Shown: positions 1 through 11,600 of the stretch, piece after piece
Layout of the letters: each line of letters starts with the position of its first letter
How positions within the stretch are numbered: the stretch's first letter is position 1
Notes under the pieces: generated by a model
The model's input: only the letters and a program-made list of their open reading frames with translations
Told to the model about the DNA's origin: nothing
Databases searched by the model: none
Program-made: the position numbers and the translations under genes
DNA from: Plectrocnemia conspersa
Taxonomy: Eukaryota > Arthropoda > Insecta > Trichoptera > Polycentropodidae
Direction: 5' to 3'
DNA: 64,000 bases
Assembly: GCA_009617715.1 (NCBI GenBank)
Contig: VTFK01000285.1
Coordinates: 434,001 to 498,000 of the forward strand

Positions 1-489
1 TCCCCTAGCAAAAATGCATTAGAATATAAATACGGATACGACCCATATAGGGATTGCAATAATACCGGAATTTTCAATATCGGTATTGACATTAGTATTG
101 TTATTTTATTTAATTGAATAAAATATAAGTACCGCTCGCAATATTCACCGTTTTTTATCGATTAGCAAAACCAAAGCATTCGAATACACCGACAACTATT
201 GTTTCAATGTAATAAATATTTACATTAAAACACTTTCATTAATTATATAAAAATATACTCGAAAATAAGGGCACCAAATTTTTCTTCTTTTGGAACAATA
301 AATCTAGGACAACGTCGTCTTTGATCGACCGCTTCTGGATGCCTCCTAAATTTTTATACCACTCGCCAATTTATTCCAATAATATATAATAATCATTATT
401 TTTTGTCAGTTACGATTATCTTAAGATGCTTGTAAGAAAGGAGTGCGTAGAAAGTTTTAAATATGTTTGTTCATCTCGACATATTTATA
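1..489. other. AT-rich stretch, no gene seen
   Basis: I see no open reading frame, RNA gene or clear repeat here. It lies just upstream of a 5'-truncated non-LTR element and may include flanking or further decayed sequence of that element. Confidence 0.5.
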
Positions 490-1791
490 TGATTGATGAT
501 TGTAATATTCATATTATTTTATTTAGACGTCGTGTATACAGATTTTGAGAAAGCCTTTGACAAAGTTTGTCATAGGTTATTATTAAAAAAATTGTCGAAC
601 CTCGGTTACTCAGATAATTTAACTCGGTTATTCTCGAGTTATTTAAGCAATCGTAGACAGTTTGTAACCTATGGTGGACGATTGTTAAAAGAATATTTTA
701 CCCCCTTCGGGGGTTCCTCAAGGATCCAATCTGGGACCTCTGCTTTTTGTGTTATTTATTAATGACATAAATACAGCAATTAAAAATTCAAGTTTTCTTC
801 TGTACGCAGATGATTTAAAATTATATAAATGCATTCGATCTGTTGTGGACTCCTTCTCTCTACAAAGTGATTTAGACTCTCTGTGGCGATGGGCTTCCAT
901 TAACCGTCTGCCCTTTAGTGTCGGAAAGTGCCATACTGTGTCATTTTCTCGATCCCGTTCGCCATCAGCTTATTTCTACCATCTCGGTGGTAACATTTTG
1001 ACTAGAGAAACTTCCATTAAAGATCTCGGAATCACTTTCGAGAGCAAATGGAGGTTCTCTCTACACATACACGACGTCTGTGATAAATCTTCCAAGATGC
1101 TCGGCTTTGTTATGAGGAATGACTTGTACTTTGACGATCCGTCTGTTATTCGCATCCTCTATGACACCTTAGTTTGTACCATTCTTGAATCGGGATCTAT
1201 AATTTGGAATCCCCGAATAGCCAAATATTCCCTTTAGTGGAAAAAATTAAAAAAAAAAAAGGTATTTAAGATACCTTTACAAAAGGACATTTGGTTATTA
1301 TCCATACTTATATCCCAGCGCCTTTCTTTTTTTTAGGAGCGTTGGGATATGATTCGCTGAGTTCTCGCAGAAAATTGTATGTCGCTAAGCATTTTTTCAA
1401 ATTACTAAAAGGTGCTGTCGACAATCCAGCTATTCTCGAGGAATTCCAGTTTTGGGTTCCGGAACATTTTCGAGAATCACGATCGAGACCTCTTTTGATG
1501 GCCGTTAGGGCTAGGACATCCGCACTTGCCGACTCGCCTATAGCTGTGGCCATCCGGCTCCTTAATACGCTGGCATTACATATTGACCTGTTTAATGTTA
1601 GCTACGAGGATCTGATCCAGTTTGTATCATTTAATTTTGATATTTTATAATTTTTTGTTATGTTTATTATTTTTAAGTATTGTTCTATTTATGAATATAT
1701 ACGTTTTTTTTGTTTTATAAATTTAAAATTTATTTTCGACCATCGTGGCGCATTGGGGTAAACTGTTAGGCCACGATGGTCTTAATTTAAT
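490..1791 (+). mobile_element. 5'-truncated, frameshifted non-LTR (LINE) retrotransposon, copy 1
   Basis: The stretch codes for part of a reverse transcriptase. The first frame (about 520-710) has the palm motif DFEKAFDKV. The second frame (about 711-1237) has PQGSNLGPLLF and the catalytic LYADD box. A third frame (1291-1650) has the C-terminal region seen in jockey/R1-like elements, with an LSSRRKLYVAKHF motif. The frames are broken near 700-711 (next to a C run and G run) and near 1235-1290, so it cannot make an intact enzyme. The endonuclease domain is absent, as expected for 5' truncation. The 3' end has a 12-bp perfect stem (1738-1749 with 1770-1781) followed by an A-rich tail. A second copy of the same family lies at 20150-20690. 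The clade (jockey, CR1 or R1-like) is not settled. Confidence 0.85.
1738..1781 (+). repeat. 3'-terminal hairpin of non-LTR copy 1
   Basis: GACCATCGTGGC (1738-1749) is the perfect reverse complement of GCCACGATGGTC (1770-1781), with a 20-base loop. The hairpin sits just before the A-rich tail, where non-LTR reverse transcriptases commonly recognise their own RNA. The same hairpin, with a compensated base pair, closes copy 2 at 20621-20661. Confidence 0.8.
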
Positions 1792-2574
1792 TTAAAAAAA
1801 TAAAATAAAATTTTAATTATTGCACATTTATTGCTTATTTTAAAATACCTCAATTTTTTTATTACTAACTAAAAACAGGTCGTACTAGACTATATAATTA
1901 AAATGTGTTGATGGGTGTTTTTTTAAATCTAAATATTTTTTTAAGTAAATAAATATGAAAAATATACATTTTTTTTATTGTTGTAACAACTAAATATTTT
2001 CAAAAAAAAACAATTTCCCGTAATTAAAATATTCAAATAGAAAGAATTTCGTGTATGCAATACCTGATTTTTGTTTTTGCTTCGCCAGCCATCCCTATCA
2101 TAAAAAATGGGCTGGCAGGCCGCTGCGGCGTGGTCATTTCTCGGTTACATAGCATAAATATTGGGAACTTTCAGGTACCGTTAGACTTGCCTAAATAAAG
2201 CAAATGTATTCCTTTTATGCTGACACGTCGCGCATATCGTACAAAAATATCAAACATGTTGAATTATTTTTTTTAAATTTTCGCTAAAATATCGGTCGGT
2301 GGGATTTTTTTGCATAGTGGGCCAATATTTTGTTTCTCTACGAGTTTAAGGGATAATATTATTTTATTTTGATATTCTACACCGATGTAATTACAATGAG
2401 CATAATTTTATTCTCCACTTCTGTTTTCAAGCAATATGGGCATAGTCGTTTTCGTAGTTCAATGCCATGAAGATATCGTTTTCAACAAATAAGATGTACG
2501 GATTTAAAGAATTTTTTTTTTTTTTTGTAATAACGGTATCAATTTTTGTCTCAATACCGGTATCGGTACTACCG
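1792..2574. other. AT-rich intergenic stretch, no gene seen
   Basis: There are long A/T runs and a short GC-richer patch around 2085-2135, but no coding potential I can support. Confidence 0.5.
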
Positions 2575-2890
2575 CAGGGATGTCATTTCAGCTTTTTACA
2601 AGGGGAGGGGGTGAAAGTTGGCCAGCCAGTGATAGTTTTTCTTAATATTTCAATTTCATTAAATGACATGCATATTTTTGTGGCAAATTTAAGTGACGTT
2701 CCTGTTTATACTTCACGTAAAAAGAAATAAAATCGTGCCGTCGCAGTGGAAACGCTCGGTTATCTAACGTTCATATTAAGACTTTATAACAATATCGAAT
2801 AAAGCACATTTAAACCGAATTTTGACCAATAGGTAAGCGCAAAAAACAATTATCCCTTCTCAGAAGTCAAAAATCCACGTCAAAAGCAAT
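2575..2890 (+). repeat. Dispersed repeat family A, copy 1
   Basis: The core runs from GCAGGGATGTCATTTCAG through a G-rich tract, GGCCAGCCAGTGATAG and TTCATTAAATGACATGCAT to a tail ending in TTCTCAGAAGTCAAAAATCC. Diverged copies occur in reverse orientation at 23463-23617 and 33630-33930, and as fragments at 20935-21013 and 37205-37285. The 87-codon reading frame across it is not conserved in the other copies, so I treat it as non-coding repeat. Confidence 0.75.
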
Positions 2891-4330
2891 AAAATTGTGT
2901 CGTCGCCGTTGCAGACGAAAACAATGATCTACTCTGGACTCGATATTGTAATTTTGATTTTTTTAAACAAAGCCAAATAGTATTTTTTATTATTTTTAGT
3001 CACAAAAAATTAATTTCATCCACAATTTTACATGGAATTTTATCTTGATGATAAAAAATTCAAAATTGTTAAAATGCTATTCAATTGTTTTTATTTGATG
3101 ATCCATTGTCTGGTCTACTATTCCATTTCATTGTTGTGTTTCCATAACTGCACGGACTCCAGTTTTACGTCACAAGTATTGTTGAAGAATTTGAAGTAAG
3201 AAGTAAGGAGCGGTCGAATCATTGAATGAACTTGTATCGATTGCACACAAAACGAGGGAACCTGCCATGTCGAATTTGGGTCGATAACCTCCCTTGAAAC
3301 ATGGTACCGACCGTTCGTTTCGGGGCACAGGCACTTTGGCATCTGAGCTCCATGCTTGTGTATAATACATCATCACCATTACTTCGATGCGTTTTTGTCG
3401 AGGGGAAAACCACCCCTTCGTTATGGCCATTCTGGGCACGTGTTCCTATGTATGTCGGTGCATAATGCGCGTTTATCTCCCGTGTTTTAAATACTCGGAC
3501 TTTTTGGGTCACAAAGCCGGTCTAGCTTTGGAAATTTGATCGCCGAGTGTAGGCGCATAGGGGTTTTGGGTGCAGAGTCGGGTTGATTACGTGCACTGGC
3601 GCGAGACGGGCACAAAATTGAATATGCAGTTGCTTCCGAGTCGCGGAATAAAAGCCCGGGCGCCAAATTGAGGGGTGGATGAGTTCGATGGAACAATGAA
3701 CTTATATTCTTTTCAATCGTTACATACGATTTTAAGTGGTAAATCTATGGTTCGTATGCAGTATAAAAGCCAAAACAAAAGCTTTCTAATGTAAATGGAA
3801 TCAAGATAATAAGTTTCATGTTTTAAATTTTGACAAAACTCGTTAACCCTTTTCTTATCCACGCAACTTTCTTTCCACAAATATATTAGAAAGCTAATAT
3901 ACATAAAAGTTCATAAACAAATTGCTTTTTTTCAAAGAAAATTCTAAAATTAACATTTGTTTAATGGATGGTTTTCTAGTAACGTAAGAGTAGGTATGCG
4001 GTTATTTTATTTTTTATATGTAGAAATTATTTTTTAATAACAACAGTTTTAATGTACAATTTAGGCTATAATAAATATATGCGCCTTTGTTCTTACTTAG
4101 TACTACGTCACATAGTTTCTAAGTCGTCTTGAAGACCGAGTTGTGATTCATGTGACTGCTATTTGGAAAGTGTCTGCTTTTTTCAGTCTTCAATTAGTCG
4201 TTTCAGCGTATCTCCGCTTGATGCGAGTCTTGCCGAAGTCTCGTTTATTCCAAGTTGAAAGCGAAGTGGTGGTTCTAGATAACATTCACGAAGAAAATCC
4301 TTTGCTCAGATAGACCTGGTCCTTTTTGTA
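2891..4330. other. Intergenic; GC-richer block 3118-3700 of unknown nature
   Basis: Between 3118 and 3700 the base composition is clearly less AT-rich than its surroundings, and several overlapping frames stay open. None resembles a protein I know, and the frames overlap each other on the same strand, as expected from high GC alone. The rest is AT-rich without recognisable content. The 4060-4330 part may belong to a decayed LTR element ending near 4482. Confidence 0.35.
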
Positions 4331-4443
4331 AGTGTTTTTATTGTTGATGGATACAGTATAACGCTGACGATAAAAAACTTTGTTCTTAAAAAGTCCATAG
4401 GACACAAATAAAGATTAGTTCATAAGCTTTTAGCGAGTATTTT

Positions 4444-4482
4444 CTACTAATTTCGTCGCAACAGTCACGGGTGATCCCGACA
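4444..4482 (+). repeat. LTR/primer-site-like junction, copy 1
   Basis: The segment CTACTAATTTCGTCGCA followed by GGGTGATCCCGACA recurs, diverged, at 10784-10820, 13279-13319 and 21080-21117. The GGTGA-CCCGAC part resembles the sequence after the 5' LTR of some insect LTR retrotransposons. That identification is an inference; the recurrence is directly visible. Confidence 0.4.
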
Positions 4483-4782
4483 CAGATATTTCTGTAATTT
4501 TTATTGTCAGCCAAAATAAAAAAATATAGTTCGTTGTATGTTTGTTAGGTTAGGTTAGGCAAAATAAGTCCATCTTTTCTGTGCACACAGTGGCCGAGTT
4601 TTATTTTTTAGCTAACGATACACCGAAACCGTGAGTAACTTATGAAGTTAGTCGCAAATGATATGTTGAATATTTTATTGAGGAAAAAAAGTTAAATTTA
4701 CTTTAAAATATATTATAATAAATTGTATATATGACAATAGAGTATTATATCTAGTAATTTAAATTAGATTTTTAATTTATAG
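4483..4782. other. AT-rich intergenic stretch
   Basis: It contains a short GTTAGGTTAGGTTAGGC run near 4546-4561 and nothing else I can assign. Confidence 0.4.
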
Positions 4783-6930
4783 CAGGCCTCGCAAACTTGC
4801 GATCTATTTTATTTATTTTTTTTTCATACTCTGAGATTGACTTATTTTTTTGTGGAATAGACAAATAATTAATTATTTTAATATTTTTAGTATAACATTT
4901 ATTACGTTTAATGGGAAGATTTTACTTTCATTTATTCCGCCAAATAATTAAACATAATTAGTTAACGCTAACCTCAAAGAATATTCCGTGTGACTATTCG
5001 TCAAACTCACCCGTTGTATTATGTTTTATCATTTTAAGATACGAAAATGCTAATTCACATAAATATGTAGATCCAAAACACGAATTCAAATATTCACAGC
5101 ATCCCCTTAAATTTATGTATTTTTCGTTACAAAAATATTTATCCAATGACCTAGCCTTCAAAGAAATATCACATTACAAAGTAATGATTTCATATTCAAG
5201 AGCTATATTATCGAAATTAAATACTTCTGCAAATTTATTTGCAACTAATTGAATGTCCATGCCATCCTTAAATGGATTGAAAATAAATTGAAACATACTT
5301 TCAATTTTTTTAAATCATTAATTTCAAAATCTTGTAGGACGTTCCGTATATCGGACATGTATTTTTCTGCGTTGAAAGGACTGCACGTTTTTCTTTGTAA
5401 ATAGTCCATAATATTTGGAAATCTGTCAAAACGTTTATCTCTGAGATCTTTGATCATAACTAAAGCTTGTCTTTTGAAGCAGAAATTCTAATAATCAAAT
5501 CACAGATGGTGTTGTTTTTACCTTGTAAATCTAAATTCAACAAACTTAGTTTTACTGTGAAATCAGTCAAGAATGCTATGCCACACCTCCAATTTTGATC
5601 AAGCAGATGTTAATGATCATATACTCTTTCTTAAATATAATGAATGATTTCATCCAACAAATTTCGAAATATTTTTAAAAACTCAGTTTGACCTAACCAC
5701 CTCACATCTGTGTGTAAGATCAGGTCCGCTTGTTTTTCGTCTAACTGCATTTGGAAAAGTCGCCTTTGAAGAGATTCTTTGATAATCTTAAAAGCAATAT
5801 TTATTACACATTTCGTATTAGATCTCTTGCTAGATAAAACTACCTGATGAAAATTTTTGTCTCTAACATAATGCAATAAATCTATTATCAGCGCCCTTCA
5901 TTGTGATTAAGACGAGCTTCGAATTATGGCAACTGTATATTGGCTATGTACTCCTTGAACCCGTTAAAGATATCGATATAATAAAAAATAATCTCCAACA
6001 CTTCTTCCTTAGTAAAATAATCTGAAAAAATCCTAATAAAAATTAGCAGTTGAGCAATTTCACCGACATCCGTCAATTCATTCAATTGCAAAGAAAATGA
6101 AACACATTCATTTGGCACCCCGACAAAGCCGCGCAGCACAATCCCTCGCCGACTAAGCCGCGCCGTCATAGCCGCGCAAAGTCAAAACAAAATTCATTTT
6201 ATAACATGGTTTTTATTTATTAATAATTACAAATATATATAGGAAAAGGGAGACGTCTCGCTACCGCTCGCGCCGACTTTCACTGTAGAACCAAACAACC
6301 TAACCTTTTTTTAATGATATTGTATTGATTTATCTTCACATCAGTATATTTTGTAACTGTCCAGCATCATCCAATCTATGACTAACTGTTCAAAAAGCGA
6401 ATCACTAGTGATAGAGCTGTCCACAAAACAAAATAATTAGAATTAAAAAAAACATTTTCTTTCATTTTATTTAATTTTATAATTTTGATTTGCGCGGTAA
6501 TGTCGGGGTGTATTGCGCGGCTATGTCGGCGCGGCTTTGTCGGGTCCCCGTTCATTTACATTTTGGCTTATTTTTTTATTTCGAGACAGTTGTAGATCTT
6601 GAATAGCCCTTTTTATTTCGTTTTTGTTCTTAAAGATTTTAAATCATTGAATCTGCGATTTAACAAAAGATTCTTCAAGAAATTCACCATCAGATTTTTT
6701 TTTGTTATTTGCAGACTCGCTCTAAAAGAAGCAATCGTTGCAACCGTAGATTGCTCAAATTGTCTTGAAAAGATTTTTTTGTTGCGTTTTTAAAGCAAAT
6801 TTTAGTTCCTGCAGCATTTTCTTCCTTTTAAGTAGAAAATCAGATTGATATTTAGAATGCAACAGTTGAAATGCCGCTTCGAATTTCTCTTCTTCGGTAT
6901 TGCGACGGAAAAATTACAAAATCCAGTAGC
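4783..6930 (-). mobile_element. Decayed hAT transposase (ZBED/GTF2IRD2-like), interrupted by an inserted element
   Basis: Read on the minus strand, blocks in order resemble a hAT transposase of the GTF2IRD2/FAM200 type. An N-terminal part lies about 6600-6780 (KSDGEFLEESF). A middle part at 5924-6113 has the CVSFSLQLNELTDVGEIAQL region. A block at 5631-5876 has the conserved HTDVRWLGQTEFLK. The stretch 5245-5457 follows, and the C-terminal dimerisation motif is near 5000-5090 (STYLCELAFSYLK-like, with breaks). Stops and frameshifts separate the blocks, so it is dead. The sequence CAGGCCTCGCAAAC at 4783 looks like a hAT terminus, but I could not find its partner. A 436-bp element splits the gene at 6114-6549. 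Confidence 0.75.
6114..6549. mobile_element. 436-bp MITE inserted in the hAT transposase remnant
   Basis: Both ends carry ACCCCGACAAAGCCGCGC-like inverted termini: left from 6114, right ending 6549. Flanks are ATTCATTT at 6106-6113 and GTTCATTT at 6550-6557, an 8-base direct repeat with one mismatch, which fits a hAT-type target duplication. Inside each terminus the GC-rich unit C-G-N-C-N-N-AGCCGCGC repeats two or three times. The interior is AT-rich and non-coding. Removing the element brings the two flanking transposase blocks together, which supports a genuine nested insertion. Confidence 0.75.
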
Positions 6931-7036
6931 AGCAATTCTTTTTAAACATGACGAAAAAATATGTCAATTCCCATTTTTTTACTTTTTTTGCTTACTCGTG
7001 TTGACACACTAAGAAAAATATTAGAATAAATATATA

Positions 7037-7560
7037 CAGGCGGCCCTTGACTTTCGCACATAATTGGTTCCTGAAAATGTGTGCGAATGTTGAATATACG
7101 AAAGTCGAGGGAAGTAAAAAAAATTGAAATTGTGTGTATTTTAAAATATTTATTTATCAAGTAAATATAAGATGTTTAAGAGGCGTTTAAGAGACAAGTT
7201 TAATTGGGGTTTTCGGGTGTTTTCTTTGAAAAGTTATCAAGAGCTAACTGTTTTCCACTATTCTTTTTCTTTTCTTCATATAGTATTTTATAACATGCTA
7301 TGTTTTAATTGATCGCCCCGCGCACTTGAGATATGCGTTCTCCATTGGGATCACAATCTTCCATAATATTTAAAAATTTGTCAAGGTGCGTGAAGGCTTC
7401 ATTCATATTTTTCATTGTTAAAGAGTTTTCCAAAATAAACCTGTCTCATCTACATTAAATATTTGGCTAGAGGAATATTCTACATCTTCAATAATTTTGG
7501 ATAATTAGGAAATAAATTATTTTGCAGCATCTCGACTTGTTAGCTAACCCTGCTACACAG
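7037..7560 (-). mobile_element. Tigger/pogo-like DNA transposon remnant
   Basis: On the minus strand near 7435-7500 the sequence reads KIIEDVEYSSS followed by QIFNVDETGLFWK, the DDE-domain signature of Tigger/pogo/jerky transposases. The end at 7037 (CAGGCGGCCCTTGACTTTCG) is preceded by TA and is partly self-complementary with CGAAAGTCGAGGGAAG at about 7099-7114, as in Tigger termini. Most of the transposase is deleted or stop-ridden. Confidence 0.7.
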
Positions 7561-8022
7561 GATATATATTTTTTATGTATATGAATATGAAAAATAATAT
7601 ATCGCATATAAATTATATAACTCTTTTTGCATGCAAAATACCTATTGTAGTAGCTCTATCGCTCTGATTTTTCCATGAGTATTGATCCACGGCTCAAGAA
7701 GAGATCAGGGCTTATTATACAAATACTCAGTATGATCGAAGTGGGGTATTTACGTACCCCAATTTATATTTTCCCATATATTTTTATTACTAATTCTTTT
7801 TAAATAAATTTAACACTAGGCTTACGGGTATAAATCTGTCAATTTGACGGGTAACATTAAAAATTGGTATATAATGACCGGATTTTCAAAAAAAGAAGTT
7901 TCTGAAAATAAAAATAATGATATATTTGCACTGTTCGAATAAAAAAGTCGTAAAAAAACCCAAAAAAATACTGTCTGATACAAATAAAATCAGAAACTCG
8001 TTAATTTAACTATTTAATATAT
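7561..8022. other. AT-rich intergenic stretch, no gene seen
   Basis: I see no coding or structural signal between the Tigger remnant and the foldback element. Confidence 0.5.
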
Positions 8023-8030
8023 GTACATAT

Positions 8031-8129
8031 CAGGCGCGTGCGATGAGATACTTTCCCTTTCGCTCGCTCGCGTGTTAAGTGACGAGAGTGAGTGAGAGAT
8101 AAGAGCAAGTATCTCATCGAACGCGCCTG
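8031..8129. mobile_element. 99-bp foldback MITE with near-perfect 23-bp inverted ends
   Basis: The left end CAGGCGCGTGCGATGAGATA and the right end (read as reverse complement) CAGGCGCGTTCGATGAGATA agree over 23 bases with one mismatch. The flanks GTACATAT (8023-8030) and GTACATAG (8130-8137) form an 8-base target duplication with one mismatch, consistent with hAT-type mobilisation. The middle is also partly palindromic about a TTAA, so the whole element could fold into one hairpin. A diverged partial copy sits at 16636-16704. Confidence 0.8.
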
Positions 8130-8613
8130 GTACATAGTATGTAAACAGGGAAGGATAATTTATATATGTTATATTCAAATATTATAGTATGGTAAATTAT
8201 TAATTAATCTTACTACACACTTATTGTCCTACAAAATAATATAATTTTTAATGATCAATAAATGCTTATTTATTATTGACAAATATATAAAATTAGCAAC
8301 ATTATGCGCCTTGAATAATATAATAATATGAGCATCTCTAAACGTTATTACAAGCTGCTTACGAGATAATACAAGCTTACTATAATTTACTACAAAAAAA
8401 AAATATTTACATCCCATCGCGTGTCTAGAATCGTAAACTACTTTTTAAAACATATGTGTTTTTACCACACCTTAATTTTGCACCTGGCACCTATTCAGCT
8501 TTATATAAACAACACCATTCCCCATCCTTCATACCTCCACGTTTCCAAACAAAACTTATCAGAAACCATCAGCTTGCCGTCAAATACTAATTTAACTTTT
8601 TTTATTTTTTCAG

Positions 8614-11600
8614 GGGCCATGATGGACCTCGGGCCGATATCTGACGTCCCCGGGGTGCCGGACATGACCCTCATGTCCGACATCACCGAGCACTCCATCA
8701 ACGAAAATCTGAAACGTCGCTACGACAACGATCGAATATACGTATCCTTTTACATGCAGATAAAATTTGGTGATTTACATTTTCTCATTATCGCGAAAGG
8801 ATTAAATGTATGCATGTATTTGTATGTTATCCATAGCCAAAACGCTAGCGGCGGTTTCAATCCGAGTACATCCACCGGAATACAAAGCAGACTTTGGGAT
8901 ACACACCTAAAGCTAATAAATATGATTTGTGCGTAATATATGCGGCGAACCCCAGTTAGGAACGAAGGGTCCCTACTGTCTATGAAACCGCAGTTGGTGA
9001 TAATGTTTTTGATTGAAATTCTGGTAAAATAGCTCAAGAATTATTGTGATTTTTATATTATTTCATAAGGTTTAATTAAATATTTGCCTAAAACCGGTTA
9101 AAATCACAAATTTATATTATTTACTCGTTAACTATTCGTTAGGCGAACGACCCAAAATTAAATCGACCAAAGCTTTTGTAAATTGTCAATTAGACTCTCT
9201 TGACACAGAGCATAGTTTATGACAAAACAAACTATTATTTTTACGGTGCGAAACGAGCAAAGTCAGCGAAGGAAGTGCATTTAACGAAGCCGAATTGGGT
9301 CATGAGTCGTCCCCAATTTGCTGCCCCGGAACACACCCCAAGGGCCAACAACCCTTCTAGAAAAAATAATAGAATGTGCATTTAATGATTTTTCACCCTC
9401 GCAATTTTAATTGGTGTTGAGAGGAGATTGAATTAACTGGAAAAGGCCATCTTTGCGGTTATGGATTTAATATATTGAATTTATTATATTACTTGTAAAA
9501 AAGTAGGAATCTATATTAGTGGAACGAAGCAGGAAGTTATAAAAAGCTAATTGATGAAGTAGCCATTGAAGCGGAACGCTTGCTTGAGACTAATTTTAAA
9601 ACAATCGATGAGTGACTTGTAAATTATACACTGGAAAATGAAAGTCATCAATGTCGAGGCATTGAACTTACTACTATACTATCTCATTACTTTTTTATGT
9701 ATAGTATTTTAAAAAATCTACACTCATACGCAAGCGCACTGAAAACATCCTTGATGGATGGCTCTTGTTAGGAGGGCGTTCTCGAGTGCGGACGTCCTTT
9801 CCGCATCGGCAGAATAAGGGACGCAATCGACAGAGTCGACTCAGCTATGTTGAGAATGTAATTAATTGTATTCCAACGTTCCTAGCAAAATACACTTCGT
9901 ACGCCTTCTCATAAAGATTTGAGATTTCCTCTAATTCCTCTCCAATAACAATAGTTTTTCGCTTTGCTGGTATTCGAAATTGTCTCAAACAATTGAGATA
10001 ATTCGGGGACACTATGAACTAATGTATTATACAGGAAGCGAATTGCTAATAAATTGTTAAAGTGACACGCGCACAGCATAACAAAGCCAAATTTATTTAT
10101 AGAAGTGTATTTTCTATATATGTATGTGCTTAAATACATATGTATGTACATATATAGCTTTCAAATTCCAATTAATTAGAAGCTGTAATCACGTTTGTAA
10201 AACGGTATCTCAATTTGCCTACCTTCCGCAATATTCTGGACTACATTAATTACAAAATCTTACGATACATATGTGTATATCAGTAAATACGTTTCAATTT
10301 ATATCTCGACTTTAAAAACTAAAATTTCTTTTCTTAAAGTTATTTATAACAGAAAAATAGCAGTCATTACTATGTTTAAGCTTACCAGGTTGTATTATAT
10401 TTTTTTTTATCGTTTATTATCCGAAATTATACTAGTTTAACGTAGCGAATATTTAAGAAACTCCAGTCATACAAAACAAACTATGATTTTACACTCCTAA
10501 TTAAAAGATTGAGAATTTTTCTCGTTGCATGGCAAATTTAATTTCGATATGTCAGTTATCTAGAAAATATCAAAAAAATTGTAAATACTTTTTACGTATT
10601 AATTTAATCAAATAGAGTGTATTTAGAAGTCCAAAACATTTCCAAACACTACTATTGCATTGTATACGCGTATAACGCATTAATCAGATCATACAGTCGT
10701 ATTATTCGCGGAGCATCCTTGCTCTCCTCGCTGTTCCATAACATGGCGAGACACTGAGCAACAGCATAAATAAAGAAATTAGCTCTACTAATTTCGTCGC
10801 ACCGATCATGGGTGGTCCCTTATGAACAGAAGAAATTGCATCATGTGTACATAATATATTATTTATGTTATATTATAACTATATCGTAAGATTTGGTTAT
10901 TAAAATTATTTTTATTGTCGGTTAAGTTAGGTTTTTTGCAAATATTCGAATACCATTTAACGTTATATTATAATAATGTCAGCATATACATATATACAGT
11001 AAAACTAATGTGTTTCCACAAATTTCACACCCTTTCACCCAAACGTGTTAAATATTCATTATGCGCGTAACCAAATCTCGCTATTTATAGTCCTCCTCGG
11101 ACCGAATCCTTTGCTTTGTTTATCTCATTTTTCCACATGTGTGGATTAGCCAGGACTTTATCTCTACGCGAATATTCCTAAATATATTTACATCATAAAT
11201 ATACCGCACAGCGTTTATATAATATAATACATATACGGATGTCTGCGATACAGTTCACACCACATCATTAACCTCGACCCTGACAACGGCATTTCTTGTG
11301 GCAATTTCCTCTTTAGCTCTATGAAACCTTTCGCAAATCATGACACATCATCGTTCCGAATGTGATATTTTATATACACTGCAGACAATTTTGGAATACT
11401 GACCGGTCCGCCGCCTTTGAGAAGTCGATCTTTGTCTTCCATTGTTCTGTCGGCTCGCGGGGCGAGTTAGCATTAAGCTTTGGAGTTGTTTTAACTACCA
11501 AAGGGCCAAAGGCATCGTGACGCATGCATTCCTCGAAAGACTTGAAAGAGTAACAGGATTTTATATAGTGGCATATTGGATTTTAATAGCATGATTTGAA

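Noticed and set aside
3118..3696. Three overlapping minus-strand frames (3118-3342, 3170-3439, 3219-3512)
   Set aside because: They overlap each other in different frames, have no recognisable motifs and follow from the local GC content.
4546..4561. GTTAGGTTAGGTTAGGC resembling insect telomere repeat
   Set aside because: Only three units in unique sequence; such short runs are common away from telomeres.
8421..8613. Open frame directly upstream of the first myosin exon
   Set aside because: It is continuous with the exon frame but is AT-rich and ends in a pyrimidine tract plus CAG at 8611-8613, so it reads as intron or untranslated sequence.
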